From the NCBI RefSeq assembly GCF_016908515.1, contig NZ_JAFBEA010000010.1, positions 1 to 64,000 of the forward strand: a stretch of DNA of 64,000 nucleotides. Reading direction: 5' to 3'. Below, one piece after another: positions 11,027 to 19,873 of this stretch. How positions within the stretch are numbered: position 1 is the first letter of the stretch; every line of letters starts with the position of its first letter. The notes below the pieces were generated by a model. The model did no database searches, had not been told where the DNA came from, and worked only from the letters and a program-made list of their open reading frames with translations. The DNA is from Virgibacillus halotolerans. Lineage in GTDB: Bacteria; Bacillota; Bacilli; Bacillales; Amphibacillaceae. A program made the position numbers and the translations under genes.

Positions 11027-12421
11027 CTACATGATTGCTTCCTTATACTCGATTTGAATATATTCGGTTGGTTTGCCCTGTGTTGCTGGTTGTCCTTTTT
11101 TAATTCCGATCAGCCATAGGATCTCATTATTATTATCAACCATTATTGGCCATTTATTTCGTTCTCTTAATGGTATTTTTTCGTCAATAAAAATATCCTT
11201 CAGTTTTTTACTGCCATTTAATCCTTTCCAGCGCATTCTGTCCCCAGGCTTGCGCGTTCTTATATGTAATGGTAAAGCAACTTGTTCCACGTCACAACAA
11301 TAAATATGCTTTTCTTCACGATAGGCAACGTCTGTTAAACTTGCCTTTATGCTGGAACCATCCGGCAACTCCAGTTCGCCTGGAATGGAAAGGACCTCAT
11401 GAAAAGGAGAATGAAGTGGATGCTGATGCAAGAAGTAAAATGACAAATTCCCATATGACTTTTCAACCTTCAATTGGGAAGGGAAATCCATTCGGGCATT
11501 ACTTTTTTCACTCCCTATTAAAGTAAACAGATGTGCCTCGTGCACATAAGATAAATCTTTAGGTAATTCATCATACAGATATTTTAATATTAGATGAAAT
11601 ACACGTCTTTGTAAAGCAAGAGGATGCGATTTATATTGATTAATTTTTAGTGAAGCCGTTTTGTTTTCTATATCTAAATCAACGATATCTTCCAGTACTT
11701 TATTGGCCTCTGTTTGCAAAAAATCCTCATCCGATTGCAGGCTTTCACTCAAGTATTGTACCGTTGTATGTATTTTTTGGTTTTTTTCCTTTAGTAGTGG
11801 AATTACATGCTTGCGAAAATAGTTTCTCGTATACACTGTTTCATGGTTTGACGGATCAATTCTGGGTATAATACCGTACTTCTCGCAATAGGCTTCCGTT
11901 ATTGTTTTTGTTACGGAAAGCAAAGGACGAATGATTGCCCCAGATGCAAAGCGCCGCTTCGATGGTATTCCGGAAAAGCCGCTTGAATCAGCTGTTCGAA
12001 CAAATGACATCAGCATCGTTTCCACCTGATCATCACCATGGTGGCCAAGCGCTAAGTAATCAGCTTGAAAGTATTCCATCTGTTCTGCAAAAAACTGGTA
12101 ACGTACTTCCCGGGCTGCTAGCTGTGTTCCCATCTGGTGCTGCCGTTTATACGCCGGAACGTCTATCGAAGTACCCACAAATACAATATCCCATTTTGCA
12201 CAAATATCGCGCACATAATCCAGATCCGCTTGCGATTCCTCTCCCCTTAATTGATGATCAACCATTACTGCAATCAGTTTCAGGTTCCACTCCTCCCTCA
12301 TTGAATGAAGTAGATGCAGCAAGGCCATCGAATCCGGCCCGCCCGAAACACCGACTAGTACGGTAGCATTTTTCTCAAGTAAGTGATGCCTGTTAATAAA
12401 TGCGGTAACCTCTTGTTTCAT
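11027..12421 (-). CDS. tilS: tRNA(Ile)-lysidine synthetase
   Basis: Converts C34 of the CAU-anticodon tRNA-Ile to lysidine so it reads AUA. The 464 residues comprise an N-terminal PP-loop ATPase (SGGPDS at 26-31), a linker and the C-terminal TilS substrate-binding domain (RTRKPGDRMRWKGLNGSKKLKDIFID). It ends 12 bp before hpt, in a tight operon. Confidence 0.96.
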   Translation of the reverse strand: MKQEVTAFINRHHLLEKNATVLVGVSGGPDSMALLHLLHSMREEWNLKLIAVMVDHQLRGEESQADLDYVRDICAKWDIVFVGTSIDVPAYKRQHQMGTQLAAREVRYQFFAEQMEYFQADYLALGHHGDDQVETMLMSFVRTADSSGFSGIPSKRRFASGAIIRPLLSVTKTITEAYCEKYGIIPRIDPSNHETVYTRNYFRKHVIPLLKEKNQKIHTTVQYLSESLQSDEDFLQTEANKVLEDIVDLDIENKTASLKINQYKSHPLALQRRVFHLILKYLYDELPKDLSYVHEAHLFTLIGSEKSNARMDFPSQLKVEKSYGNLSFYFLHQHPLHSPFHEVLSIPGELELPDGSSIKASLTDVAYREEKHIYCCDVEQVALPLHIRTRKPGDRMRWKGLNGSKKLKDIFIDEKIPLRERNKWPIMVDNNNEILWLIGIKKGQPATQGKPTEYIQIEYKEAIM

Positions 12422-12481
12422 ATCATTCCATCTCCAAGACTAAATTAGTAAACTAGCTATACCTTATCATAACGTTTTATG

Positions 12482-13420
12482 CTATAAAAGTAGAGAAAAA
12501 AGATAATACAGGGTTGCCATCATCACGATTCCTCCTGATTCTATTAAAAAGGGAGCGTGGGAAGCTTTTTTAGCCTTCCTACTTGTGCGTGTTCGTATTT
12601 GCCTTTGCTGTTTCCTAAGAATGTCCGTTATGTCTTGTTTCATTTCCACGCTTGATTGATATTTCCCTCTAATCGCCCGCTTCAATGGCTCTCTGTATGG
12701 CGTTAATACACGCACAGCATTTATTTTTTGAACCAACGTTTTTTCCGGATCTGTGCCTTTATCAAATCTCCTTGGATAATACACATGTAAAAATACCATA
12801 ACAAATGAAAATAGATCGTAGCTTGGTTCTGCACGCCTCGTGCCCATTCCCCAGTAGCCGCGATCATAAAACTCGGTATATTCCTTAATTGCTCTTCCTT
12901 TTCGTGTTGTTCCACCGACATCTACCCAGCGAATGCTTGGGGGATTCGTGATCACAAGCAAGTTATCTATTTTTAAATCTCCAAATATCCAACCTGAATG
13001 ATGTAGCTGTTCCAGCCCGTCCAGCAGTTGAAGCATCAATACACCGATCCATTCATCCCCATGGCGTTTGATAAAAGAAGTGATTGACTCACCTTGTAAA
13101 TATTCCATCACATAGAAGGCATATTTAGCGCCAGAAGCTGACACCCAGTCATCAACATCCAGTAAAGAAGGCCCAAGAAGATTTCCCTGGACCTTCTTTA
13201 ATGATTGCAACACATTCACTTCCACTGTCATGGATGCGCCTTGATCACTAATTTTTAAAGCAACGGGGCGACCATTCGATTCACACAGATAAACTGTGCC
13301 CACTGCACCTTCACCGAGTTTCCTTTTTACGATGTAGTGTTTATCGTGCCATTTCCCCTTGATCCGCATTCCTGGGCGAATATCAATATCCTGTCTCTTC
13401 CACGTTTGATTCATCTTCAT
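12482..13420 (-). CDS. yabT: Membrane-anchored serine/threonine protein kinase (YabT-like)
   Basis: 312 residues: a protein-kinase domain (about 29-260) and a single C-terminal membrane helix (about 291-312). The glycine loop GEGAVGTVY (36-44) and the VALK lysine (about 56) are intact. The catalytic loop reads FGDLKIDN instead of HRDLKPEN and the DFG position reads DVGG, as in the unusual YabT-type sporulation kinases; the catalytic D and N remain. B. subtilis YabT is a sporulation kinase activated by DNA and acting on RecA and others (established for that protein). Overlaps the VWA gene by 38 bp. AAGGAG is 8 nt before the ATG. Confidence 0.9.
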   Translation of the reverse strand: MKMNQTWKRQDIDIRPGMRIKGKWHDKHYIVKRKLGEGAVGTVYLCESNGRPVALKISDQGASMTVEVNVLQSLKKVQGNLLGPSLLDVDDWVSASGAKYAFYVMEYLQGESITSFIKRHGDEWIGVLMLQLLDGLEQLHHSGWIFGDLKIDNLLVITNPPSIRWVDVGGTTRKGRAIKEYTEFYDRGYWGMGTRRAEPSYDLFSFVMVFLHVYYPRRFDKGTDPEKTLVQKINAVRVLTPYREPLKRAIRGKYQSSVEMKQDITDILRKQQRQIRTRTSRKAKKASHAPFLIESGGIVMMATLYYLFSLLL

Positions 13421-14123
13421 CTCTAAAGCTCCTTAATAAGCTTTTCTTACCAAATTGGTACATGGCCTCACGGATTGCCGGCCCTGTCGGTGTAATACCG
13501 CCACTTGATAATTTCGGGAAAACAGTGGATACGCTGTCCAATTTGGGCGACCAATCAAACACCCTGTCAATATCCTTTCTTTTTCCCGGGAAACTAAAGA
13601 TACAAAAGCGATTCCTGCCTATTCTTGAATTCAAACTGATGGATAGATCGATCAGCGCTTCTTTTACAGTGAGTAGTTTGTCATACATGCTTGCACTCGT
13701 ATCGACTAACACAAGTACTTCTAAATCACAGGTTTCACCCATATCTTCAACGACTTCCATAATTTCGCCGCGCTTTTCAGGATCTAAATCCTCTAATGTT
13801 TGTTTTTCACCAAGAATTTGCTGCAACTCTTTATTAACAAATCCTTGTAGGGTCTGTGTCATTGCTTGTTTTGTAACGGTTTGTACGGTTTGAACCAATG
13901 TTTGCTTGTACACCAATTGGCTTACACCACCACCAGCGCGTGCAATATCTTCTACTTCCTGTAGACCTTCCGCATCTTCTGTATGTTCATCATCCAAAAT
14001 GCCGATCACATTGACTGTGATCCCTTGTTCATATGCAAGTTCCGCCGTCTGAGCAGGATTCTCCCCTTTATTTGAGCAGCCATCCGTTAATAATAATATT
14101 TGCTTCAATGTTCCTTTCATCAC
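13383..14123 (-). CDS. yabS: VWA-domain protein (YabS-like)
   Basis: 246 residues. A von Willebrand A domain occupies the C-terminal half, with the metal-binding DTSAS at 141-145 and SGGITPTGPAIREAM. The N-terminus (LLLTDGCSNKG, 11-20) itself resembles the later strand of a second VWA fold, so the protein may carry 1.5 VWA domains. It lies between spoIIE and yabT, and overlaps yabT, as in B. subtilis. Such pairs suggest the VWA protein is a partner or substrate of the kinase; this is inference. Confidence 0.85.
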   Translation of the reverse strand: MMKGTLKQILLLTDGCSNKGENPAQTAELAYEQGITVNVIGILDDEHTEDAEGLQEVEDIARAGGGVSQLVYKQTLVQTVQTVTKQAMTQTLQGFVNKELQQILGEKQTLEDLDPEKRGEIMEVVEDMGETCDLEVLVLVDTSASMYDKLLTVKEALIDLSISLNSRIGRNRFCIFSFPGKRKDIDRVFDWSPKLDSVSTVFPKLSSGGITPTGPAIREAMYQFGKKSLLRSFRDEDESNVEETGY

Positions 14124-14206
14124 AGCTCATTCCTCCCAACTAGTTGGCTAACATCATTGCCGGTATTGGAAAGAATTATACATGGTTGATCGTACAGATC
14201 TATTCT

Positions 14207-16660
14207 CTAAAGTGCTTTATCCTGATACACGGGTACGCTTGCCCATTCAGGCATGTTTTTTGAAACTTTGGCAACGAGTACTGTCATATCATCTTCAATC
14301 TCCCCGGATCTTGTCCGAATAACCTCCTCCAATAATAAATCTGCTATTTCCTGTGGATCATTTGTAGCCATTTCCCGAATTTTTCTCTTCACCCATAAAT
14401 CAGTGTTTTCCACATGTTTCGGTCCCTCGAAAATACCGTCACTCATCATGATCAATAAATCGTCTGAAATTAATTGCTCACTAACGATATCAACATCAAA
14501 CTCCTGAATGATTCCCATTGGTAAATTACTTGCTTCCACCTTCAACATTTTCTCTCCCCGTTTAATAAAGCTCGGTGTCGATCCAATTTTCAAGAAACGA
14601 ACAAATGCATTGTGCAAATCAATCACTGCCAAATCAAGCGTTGCAAACATTTCATCGGTTGAGCGTAAAGATAATATAGAATTAATCGATTTAATTGCTA
14701 CTTTTTCCGGTATACCTGTTTGCAGAATTTGCTGGAGGAGCCGGAGTGTTTCCATACTCTCTTCTCTTGCTCGCTTCCCATTGCCCATCCCATCACTAAT
14801 TGCCATTGCATATTTTCCAGCCCCAAGTTCGATCGTTGTATAGCTGTCACCTGAAATTAATCCACCACCTTTTGCTGCATTTGCCGCTCCAGTTTCCACG
14901 ATGAACTCCCGCGCTGAGCCAAACGATAAATAACAATACCCATTAGGAAATGGCGACACTTCCTCCTGCTTAACAATAATCATTTCCTTTAAAATATCGG
15001 ATAACACTGGCGCAATCAGTTTCTCACCTTCCCCATGATAATTATAAAAGGAGAGCGTCATTTCAATATCTACATTTCCTTTTTCGAGTCGGTAAATATC
15101 CAATTTTTCTAAATCAATCCCCATATGCTTCAATGCGTGAATAATTTGCATTTCCTGTTGCTCATGCTGCTGCCGTTCTTTTAAAATTTCACTCGCAAAA
15201 TCATCCATCACCTCGGACACCCCTTGTAGCTGATCCGCTACCAATCGCTTGCTTTCCATGACTTGCTGCTTTAGTTTGCGGTTTGCTTCAAAAAAGCTCG
15301 TCTCCTCTTTCATCGCTTCCACTACCTTTTTGGATTTCACACAATGATTTTCAAACGACCTCATAACTGTTCGATTTGGTTCTCGTCCATCCGTAACATC
15401 CTCTTTCATTTCCTCCATTAAGGAGTAGGTTTTATCAAATTCTTTTTGCCAGCAACGGTCTTTCATGAAACAACTTTGACAAGTCCTTTCCGTTACCTTA
15501 CTTAAATAATAATCGGTTTCCCGCTTTTTCTCGTCCTCATCCTCTGAAAAGTTATCGGACGTTGTAAAACTTTTTGATAACGCTTCAAATACATCAGAAA
15601 ATTGTTCTACGCGCTTTGCTGTTACATTACGGACCTTTTGTAAATATTGCTCCTGTTCATTTGTATATTCCTCTGTTCCAGGTATATAGCGGGAAAGCTT
15701 TGTGAACCAACTTCCCGGCGTAATAAAAAAGAAAGCGATCGCAATAGAAGATTCAATAATAGAAGGAACCAATGAATCGAAATCACCATATATCCCAATC
15801 ATAAATGTCCCGACAAGCAAGCCAGCGCCCACCCCAACGCGCTTTCCTTCCTTCAGCAATCCACCCAGCAGCCCTGAAAAGGCAAGTAAACTCATTTGGT
15901 ACAGGTTTGCAACATTTGCTAAGGATAAAATTAACCCGGCCACAACACCAACTGTAGAGCCAATCGCCGCACCCCCTACAAAGGAAAGTACTAATACAAA
16001 GTAACGCGACAGAATTTGCTCGACTGAAGCATCGTAAATTTCCCAACCGATTGTACCAGTAAGAATGGAAGCGATTAAAATAATCATGCAGACAATTTCT
16101 TCGTTTTTTAATACAGGTTTATATCTTTTTGGTGATAATAATGGAATGCTTTGCATAAAGATTAGTACAAGGACCGTTCCCAACACCCCCTCAACGAGAA
16201 GGAGCATCCATTCATAAGAGGATAACTGTCCATTGAAGGAATAGAGAAATAACCGTGGTGCTATCGTAGATATGAAAACAAGAATCGGAACAATCACCTG
16301 CTGATTTTTTGTGTTTTTAAATAGTGCCGCGATAAAAATAAACACAAGCATCGCTAGTCCAAGAAAAACACTTTGGTTTAAGGAATAAGTCAATGCCCCA
16401 GCAAGGACAGCAAGCATTGACTTTGCGGTTTTGTTCTTATGTACAAACCACATTGTCGCAATAAAAGCCACAGCAAACGGTGATACGACAGACAAAATGA
16501 CAGCTCGTCCTAATAAAAACCCGACGATAAAAAATAACCATCCCTTTTCTAGTAATATCGTATGTGCCGCTCTATACATTTGCTTACGGATTTTTTCTAT
16601 TTGTTTCGTCTTTTCCACCCCGAATGTTTTAGGGGCAACTTCCGGAACCGAACGCATCAT
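14207..16660 (-). CDS. spoIIE: Stage II sporulation protein E, membrane serine phosphatase
   Basis: Dephosphorylates SpoIIAA to release sigma-F in the forespore and interacts with FtsZ at the polar septum (known family role). 817 residues: about ten N-terminal membrane helices (25-300), a central regulatory region (330-580), and a C-terminal PP2C phosphatase with ISDGMGNGKRA, MMSDGIFEG and DDMTVLVA metal/active-site motifs. ATG at 16660 is chosen because AGGAG lies 8 nt upstream and because a start at 16723 would put the promoter inside the gene. A four-cysteine cluster CQSCFMKDRC lies in the central region. Confidence 0.97.
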   Translation of the reverse strand: MMRSVPEVAPKTFGVEKTKQIEKIRKQMYRAAHTILLEKGWLFFIVGFLLGRAVILSVVSPFAVAFIATMWFVHKNKTAKSMLAVLAGALTYSLNQSVFLGLAMLVFIFIAALFKNTKNQQVIVPILVFISTIAPRLFLYSFNGQLSSYEWMLLLVEGVLGTVLVLIFMQSIPLLSPKRYKPVLKNEEIVCMIILIASILTGTIGWEIYDASVEQILSRYFVLVLSFVGGAAIGSTVGVVAGLILSLANVANLYQMSLLAFSGLLGGLLKEGKRVGVGAGLLVGTFMIGIYGDFDSLVPSIIESSIAIAFFFITPGSWFTKLSRYIPGTEEYTNEQEQYLQKVRNVTAKRVEQFSDVFEALSKSFTTSDNFSEDEDEKKRETDYYLSKVTERTCQSCFMKDRCWQKEFDKTYSLMEEMKEDVTDGREPNRTVMRSFENHCVKSKKVVEAMKEETSFFEANRKLKQQVMESKRLVADQLQGVSEVMDDFASEILKERQQHEQQEMQIIHALKHMGIDLEKLDIYRLEKGNVDIEMTLSFYNYHGEGEKLIAPVLSDILKEMIIVKQEEVSPFPNGYCYLSFGSAREFIVETGAANAAKGGGLISGDSYTTIELGAGKYAMAISDGMGNGKRAREESMETLRLLQQILQTGIPEKVAIKSINSILSLRSTDEMFATLDLAVIDLHNAFVRFLKIGSTPSFIKRGEKMLKVEASNLPMGIIQEFDVDIVSEQLISDDLLIMMSDGIFEGPKHVENTDLWVKRKIREMATNDPQEIADLLLEEVIRTRSGEIEDDMTVLVAKVSKNMPEWASVPVYQDKAL

Positions 16661-16685
16661 ATAATCCACTCCTGTCTTTGAAGAT

Positions 16686-16751
16686 ATTAAACCACATGAG
16701 GCATCCTTTTTTTGTCTAAACAACAGAGCAGACCCAATAAATCGTTCGACG
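16686..16751 (-). promoter_or_regulatory. Spo0A-type sigma-A promoter of spoIIE
   Basis: Minus strand: TAGACA (16713-16718), a long 21-bp spacer, TTTAAT (16686-16691). B. subtilis spoIIE also has a 21-bp-spaced sigma-A promoter that needs Spo0A~P. A CGTCGAA box (16745-16751), one base from the Spo0A box TGTCGAA, lies about 26 bp upstream of the -35. Confidence 0.65.
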
Positions 16752-16965
16752 CTTTCTAAGCTTACAAGCAGATTTCAACACGAACGACTGTACGTTGTCT
16801 TTTCGTTTATCGGTTAGATAAGCGATTTATGGGAAAAAACTCACTTTCTACTTTTGGCGAAAAGGCTGAGGTTGTGACGAAAGAAAGTTCCCTTTTTTTC
16901 CTTATCCTCAATAATTCGATTAAAGTATAAATCAGTAAGCCAAGTTTTTTGAAAAAATATTCCTA

Positions 16966-16994
16966 TTGACACAAACCTAACTCTATTGTATGAT
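16966..16994 (+). promoter_or_regulatory. Sigma-A promoter of tRNA-Met
   Basis: TTGACA (16966-16971), 17-bp spacer, TATGAT (16989-16994), 20 bp before the tRNA, on the plus strand. Confidence 0.88.
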
Positions 16995-17013
16995 AGCTCC
17001 TGTTGGCTTATTT

Positions 17014-17087
17014 GGCGGCGTAGCTCAGCTGGCGAGAGCGTACGGTTCATACCCGTAAGGTCGTGGGTTCGATCCCCTCTGCCGCTA
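17014..17087 (+). tRNA. tRNA-Met (CAU anticodon)
   Basis: A 74-nt cloverleaf with anticodon loop GTTCATAC, D-arm TAGCTCAGCTGG and T-loop TTCGATC; nearly identical to Bacillus tRNA-Met. CCA is not encoded (the 3' end is CTA then TAA). G1-T72 and a T-T mismatch in the T-stem are unusual. The gene lies opposite to spoIIE and yabR, with its own promoter and terminator. The tRNA-Glu that accompanies it in B. subtilis is absent. Confidence 0.93.
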
Positions 17088-17126
17088 TAATGAATAACTT
17101 GCTATCATGCAAGTTTAAGAGAAGAT

Positions 17127-17170
17127 AGCCCGGTTAAAGTAAATTTTTACTTTAACCGGGCTGTTTTTTA
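17127..17170 (+). terminator. tRNA-Met terminator
   Basis: Perfect stem of about 14 bp (AGCCCGGTTAAAGT / ACTTTAACCGGGCT) with T6 on the plus strand, 40 bp after the tRNA. Confidence 0.92.
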
Positions 17171-17176
17171 TTTATA

Positions 17177-17234
17177 TTGATAAAGTGAAACTTCATTCAG
17201 TAGGGGTTTTTCTTCCCGCCAAACCGTGATATAT
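17177..17234. repeat. Family B element, copy 1
   Basis: About 55 bp: ATAAAGTGAAACTTCATTCAG, G run, T run, CCCGCCAAAC.G.GATA. It directly follows the tRNA terminator. Confidence 0.75.
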
Positions 17235-17329
17235 ATCTGTTTATTCAAAATACTGCTGCAACATATCAGAAGTTCTTTCTGGTGCAAATATTTGAGTCAA
17301 TTTCGTCGAACTATTTGGATGTGTGCTAA

Positions 17330-17455
17330 AAACCGTTGATTTGCACTGCAGGCGGACGCTTTCCGCGGGCACGGCTTCAGCCTCCTTGAGAAACCCACTC
17401 TGCGGGGTCTTCAGACACGTGCTTTTCCCACTGGAGTCGCCGCCTTCCGTTCCAA
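17330..17455 (-). repeat. Family C element, copy 1 (minus orientation)
   Basis: About 125 bp, G+C rich, with core GACCCCGCAGAG, GGAGGCTGAAG and CCCGCGGAAAGCG when read on the minus strand. The ends pair (GGCGG/CCGCC). It faces copy 2 divergently. Confidence 0.8.
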
Positions 17456-17599
17456 TCAACGATGTAGTGCTTCGAATTAATGAATGATTAAATGATAGTG
17501 TATCTTATATTTGGGACTATGGATAAGTTGAAGTGCTTACGAAATTGGCTCCTATGAACCAAAACAGTAATGCAAACTGCCGAAAATGAAAATCCAACC

Positions 17600-17722
17600 T
17601 AGCAACTGGAATACGCGAGACTCCTGCGGGAAAAAGGCCTAGATGAGACCCCGCAGAGCGTTAGCTCAAGGAGGCTCATTAGCCGCCCGCGGAAAGCGAG
17701 TGTATTCCAGTTGCGGCAATCG
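17600..17722 (+). repeat. Family C element, copy 2 (plus orientation)
   Basis: Core CTCCTGCGGGAA, GAGACCCCGCAG, GGAGGCTCA, CCCGCGGAAAGCG. The ends pair (AACTGGAATACGC / GTGTATTCCAGTT). It forms a divergent pair with copy 1, about 145 bp away. Confidence 0.85.
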
Positions 17723-17985
17723 AAGAGAACATTTTGTCTTCACCCTTTTTTCAAGTATACAATTTTTCATTTCAAGGTTCTGGAAAATATTTTTGAAACG
17801 TTGCACTAGTTTATCGGAGTAACAAAAACACATCGCTCTTTTAATTTAAAATAACAATAGAAGAAAAAACGAGAAATGACAAATTTTCGCTAGGTCACTA
17901 CAATCGCAATTTTAAAAGTGAAATTCGAGATCAATAGGGTTTGTAGTGCGCTTATTATTCTTTTTTGCCAAAATTTAGGTTAAAC
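17723..17985. other. AT-rich gap before the yabR terminator
   Basis: No gene seen. Contains an 8-bp inverted repeat CACTACAA/TTGTAGTG (about 17896-17947) enclosing roughly 40 bases. No promoter was recognised beside it. Confidence 0.4.
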
Positions 17986-17986
17986 A

Positions 17987-18028
17987 AAAAGCAGGTGCCA
18001 CTTTTTATGAAAGTAGTACCTGCTTTTA
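17987..18028 (-). terminator. yabR terminator
   Basis: AAAAGCAGGT / ACCTGCTTTT hairpin with an inner CACTTT/AAAGT. stem and T-rich tail on the minus strand, downstream of yabR. Confidence 0.8.
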
Positions 18029-18067
18029 TCATCTATGATTATAGAGCATTCTAATAGACAGCAACTG

Positions 18068-18454
18068 CTATCCTCTTTTAGCACCTCGACCCCCGCGTTT
18101 GGATTCCGTGTGCTTCTTTAAAGAGGCTAAACGGTCTTCTGAATCTTTGAGGAAACGGTTCATTTTTGATTCAAATGTTTCCGTGCGCTCACGGGTATCT
18201 CTTTGTGGGCGTTTTGGTCTGTCTTTTGCTTTCTTAATAGACAACCCAATTTTGCCGTCTTTCTCAACATTAATAACTTTTACCTTTACTTCGTCACCGA
18301 CGCTAAAATGTTCATTAATGTCTTTGACATAGTTATCAGCAACCTCACTAATATGGACAAGGCCTGTCTTGCCTTCCTCTAACTCAACAAACGCTCCAAA
18401 ATTAGTAATACCAGTTACCTTTCCCTGCAGCTTGCTGCCTACTTCGATTGACAT
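18068..18454 (-). CDS. yabR: S1 RNA-binding domain protein (YabR-like)
   Basis: 128 residues. One S1 domain at 1-75 (GSKLQGKVTGITNFGAFVELEEGKTGLVHISEV is typical), then a basic, arginine/lysine-rich tail of about 50 residues. It probably binds RNA or ribosomes. The order divIC-yabR-tRNA-spoIIE matches B. subtilis. A terminator follows and a 70-bp gap precedes it. Confidence 0.92.
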   Translation of the reverse strand: MSIEVGSKLQGKVTGITNFGAFVELEEGKTGLVHISEVADNYVKDINEHFSVGDEVKVKVINVEKDGKIGLSIKKAKDRPKRPQRDTRERTETFESKMNRFLKDSEDRLASLKKHTESKRGGRGAKRG

Positions 18455-18527
18455 AAAAAAAATGCTCCTCCTTAAAATTATAAATATATCGTTCTACCTA
18501 TAGTATAGCCAATAAAGGCAAAGTGTG

Positions 18528-18908
18528 TCAATATGCCGGATCCTCATTAGGTAATTTGAAAATCATTTCGCCCTTTTTCGAGAAGAAATAGTTCGTTCGG
18601 GCTATTTCCAATACATAATCCTCGTCTTTTAACAGTTCAATTTCTTCATTCATGTCATCTTCCTGTTTTTTTAACGATGTTAGATCCTTTTCTAATTGCT
18701 CATATTGCTCTGCTTTATCTGCCTGAAGTACACGCTGCTTAATGTGGTATGTCGCCATGCTCCCGATCACAATCATTGCCACTACAGAAAATAACACAAG
18801 TCGGCGCATTAACCGTTTTCTTTTTCTCTTTTGCCTTCCTATGTAAGCATCATACTGCTGCATATAATTTGAATCTAATCTTGTAACTGTTTTTTCCTTT
18901 GAAGTCAA
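18528..18908 (-). CDS. divIC: Cell division protein DivIC (FtsB/DivIC family)
   Basis: 126 residues: a basic cytoplasmic N-terminus, one membrane helix (about 35-54), and an external coiled coil (about 60-95) ending in the conserved YVLEIARTNYFFSKKGEMIF. It forms the FtsL-DivIB-DivIC septal complex (family knowledge). It starts 5 bp after yabQ, so septation protein and sporulation genes share an mRNA. Confidence 0.95.
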   Translation of the reverse strand: MTSKEKTVTRLDSNYMQQYDAYIGRQKRKRKRLMRRLVLFSVVAMIVIGSMATYHIKQRVLQADKAEQYEQLEKDLTSLKKQEDDMNEEIELLKDEDYVLEIARTNYFFSKKGEMIFKLPNEDPAY

Positions 18909-18913
18909 AGCCT

Positions 18914-19513
18914 CTACCTCCTTTTAAACGTAATATACTTCATCCACTTGGTAGTTATATTCTTCATTGTACTATAAAACCCTGCTAATTTGTATAATAA
19001 TTTTTTTAATCTTTTTGGTAATAAGCGATATAACAGCTTGAGAAGTCCTTTTATTGGAAACAACAAGATCTTGAGCAGGAAGAGAAGCACGACTCCAACT
19101 ACATGGATGATGAAAAGGATAATCGTAAATATCGCCTTCACAATCCACTTGATTGGAGTAATAAACAGTACCTGGATTAACCTTGCAATAAAACGGTAGA
19201 TGGCGGCCACCATAAGGATAACCCGCTCCAGCACCTTTATATATATACTTCGGGCAAGTGCCTGATAAATAGAAAACCCAAGCAGACAGGCTACAAATAT
19301 ATAAAATCTTAGTTCGCCGCCATTGACACGAAATAACACATAAAATAGCAAGACAGTTTGTGTCAACCAAAAGCAGATTTCCAGCAAATAAGTTAAAATA
19401 AGCCTTTCTTTCCAATAAGGTCTAAATCGATAATAGGTATCTTTTATGATACCCAAATAAAAGCCACATAAAACCATCGTAATCATGGTGATAAATTGCA
19501 CACTTAAAGTCAT
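18914..19513 (-). CDS. yabQ: Spore cortex protein YabQ
   Basis: 199-residue integral membrane protein with about four or five hydrophobic helices (5-25, 42-62, 70-90, 110-150) and a basic C-terminal tail. The sequence is very hydrophobic and rich in leucine, isoleucine and phenylalanine, as in YabQ, which is required for spore cortex formation in B. subtilis. It overlaps yabP by 4 bp. Confidence 0.9.
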   Translation of the reverse strand: MTLSVQFITMITMVLCGFYLGIIKDTYYRFRPYWKERLILTYLLEICFWLTQTVLLFYVLFRVNGGELRFYIFVACLLGFSIYQALARSIYIKVLERVILMVAAIYRFIARLIQVLFITPIKWIVKAIFTIILFIIHVVGVVLLFLLKILLFPIKGLLKLLYRLLPKRLKKLLYKLAGFYSTMKNITTKWMKYITFKRR

Positions 19514-19812
19514 CTGAATAGCTTGCTAAAGAAGCCTTTAGCTTTCTCCTGTTGCTGCTCGTCCACATAGGAAAGCTCATATATTTTCCCTTTGATGATG
19601 ACAGAGCCTTCACTAACATCCAAATTTTTTAATTGCAAATTTTCCCCGCGGATAATAAGATAACCCATCACTGTTTCCAGTAGAAACTCCTCATTATCGA
19701 AGCTATCTACTTCTTTAACACCCGTAATCTCGAGGTCCTTCCGGTTGTTCATCTTTACAGTATGATCTGTTTCAACGCGCGTGATATTTTCCCGATTCTC
19801 ATAATAATTCAT
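19510..19812 (-). CDS. yabP: Sporulation protein YabP
   Basis: 100 residues of the YabP/YqfC family: DHTVKMNNRKDLEITGVKEVDSFD and FLLETVMGYLIIRGENLQLKNLDVSEGSVIIKG are typical. It is a mother-cell protein in B. subtilis (sigma-E regulon). The ATG at 19812 has GGAGGG 8 nt upstream; a longer start at 19833 has none. A CATAAAGT (19838-19845, minus strand), the same -10-like octamer as at yaaH, lies upstream, but its -35 is weak. Confidence 0.92.
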   Translation of the reverse strand: MNYYENRENITRVETDHTVKMNNRKDLEITGVKEVDSFDNEEFLLETVMGYLIIRGENLQLKNLDVSEGSVIIKGKIYELSYVDEQQQEKAKGFFSKLFR

Positions 19813-19873
19813 ATTAAAAGCCCTCCTTATCATTATTACTTTATGATAGGAGGGACAAGTATAGAACGGTTAA

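Noticed and set aside
16841-17050. 69-codon minus-strand frame over the tRNA-Met gene
   Set aside because: It overlaps the tRNA and its promoter on the opposite strand.
17330-17722. Paired C elements as ends of an insertion sequence
   Set aside because: No transposase or remnant lies between them, and the 145-bp gap is too short for one.
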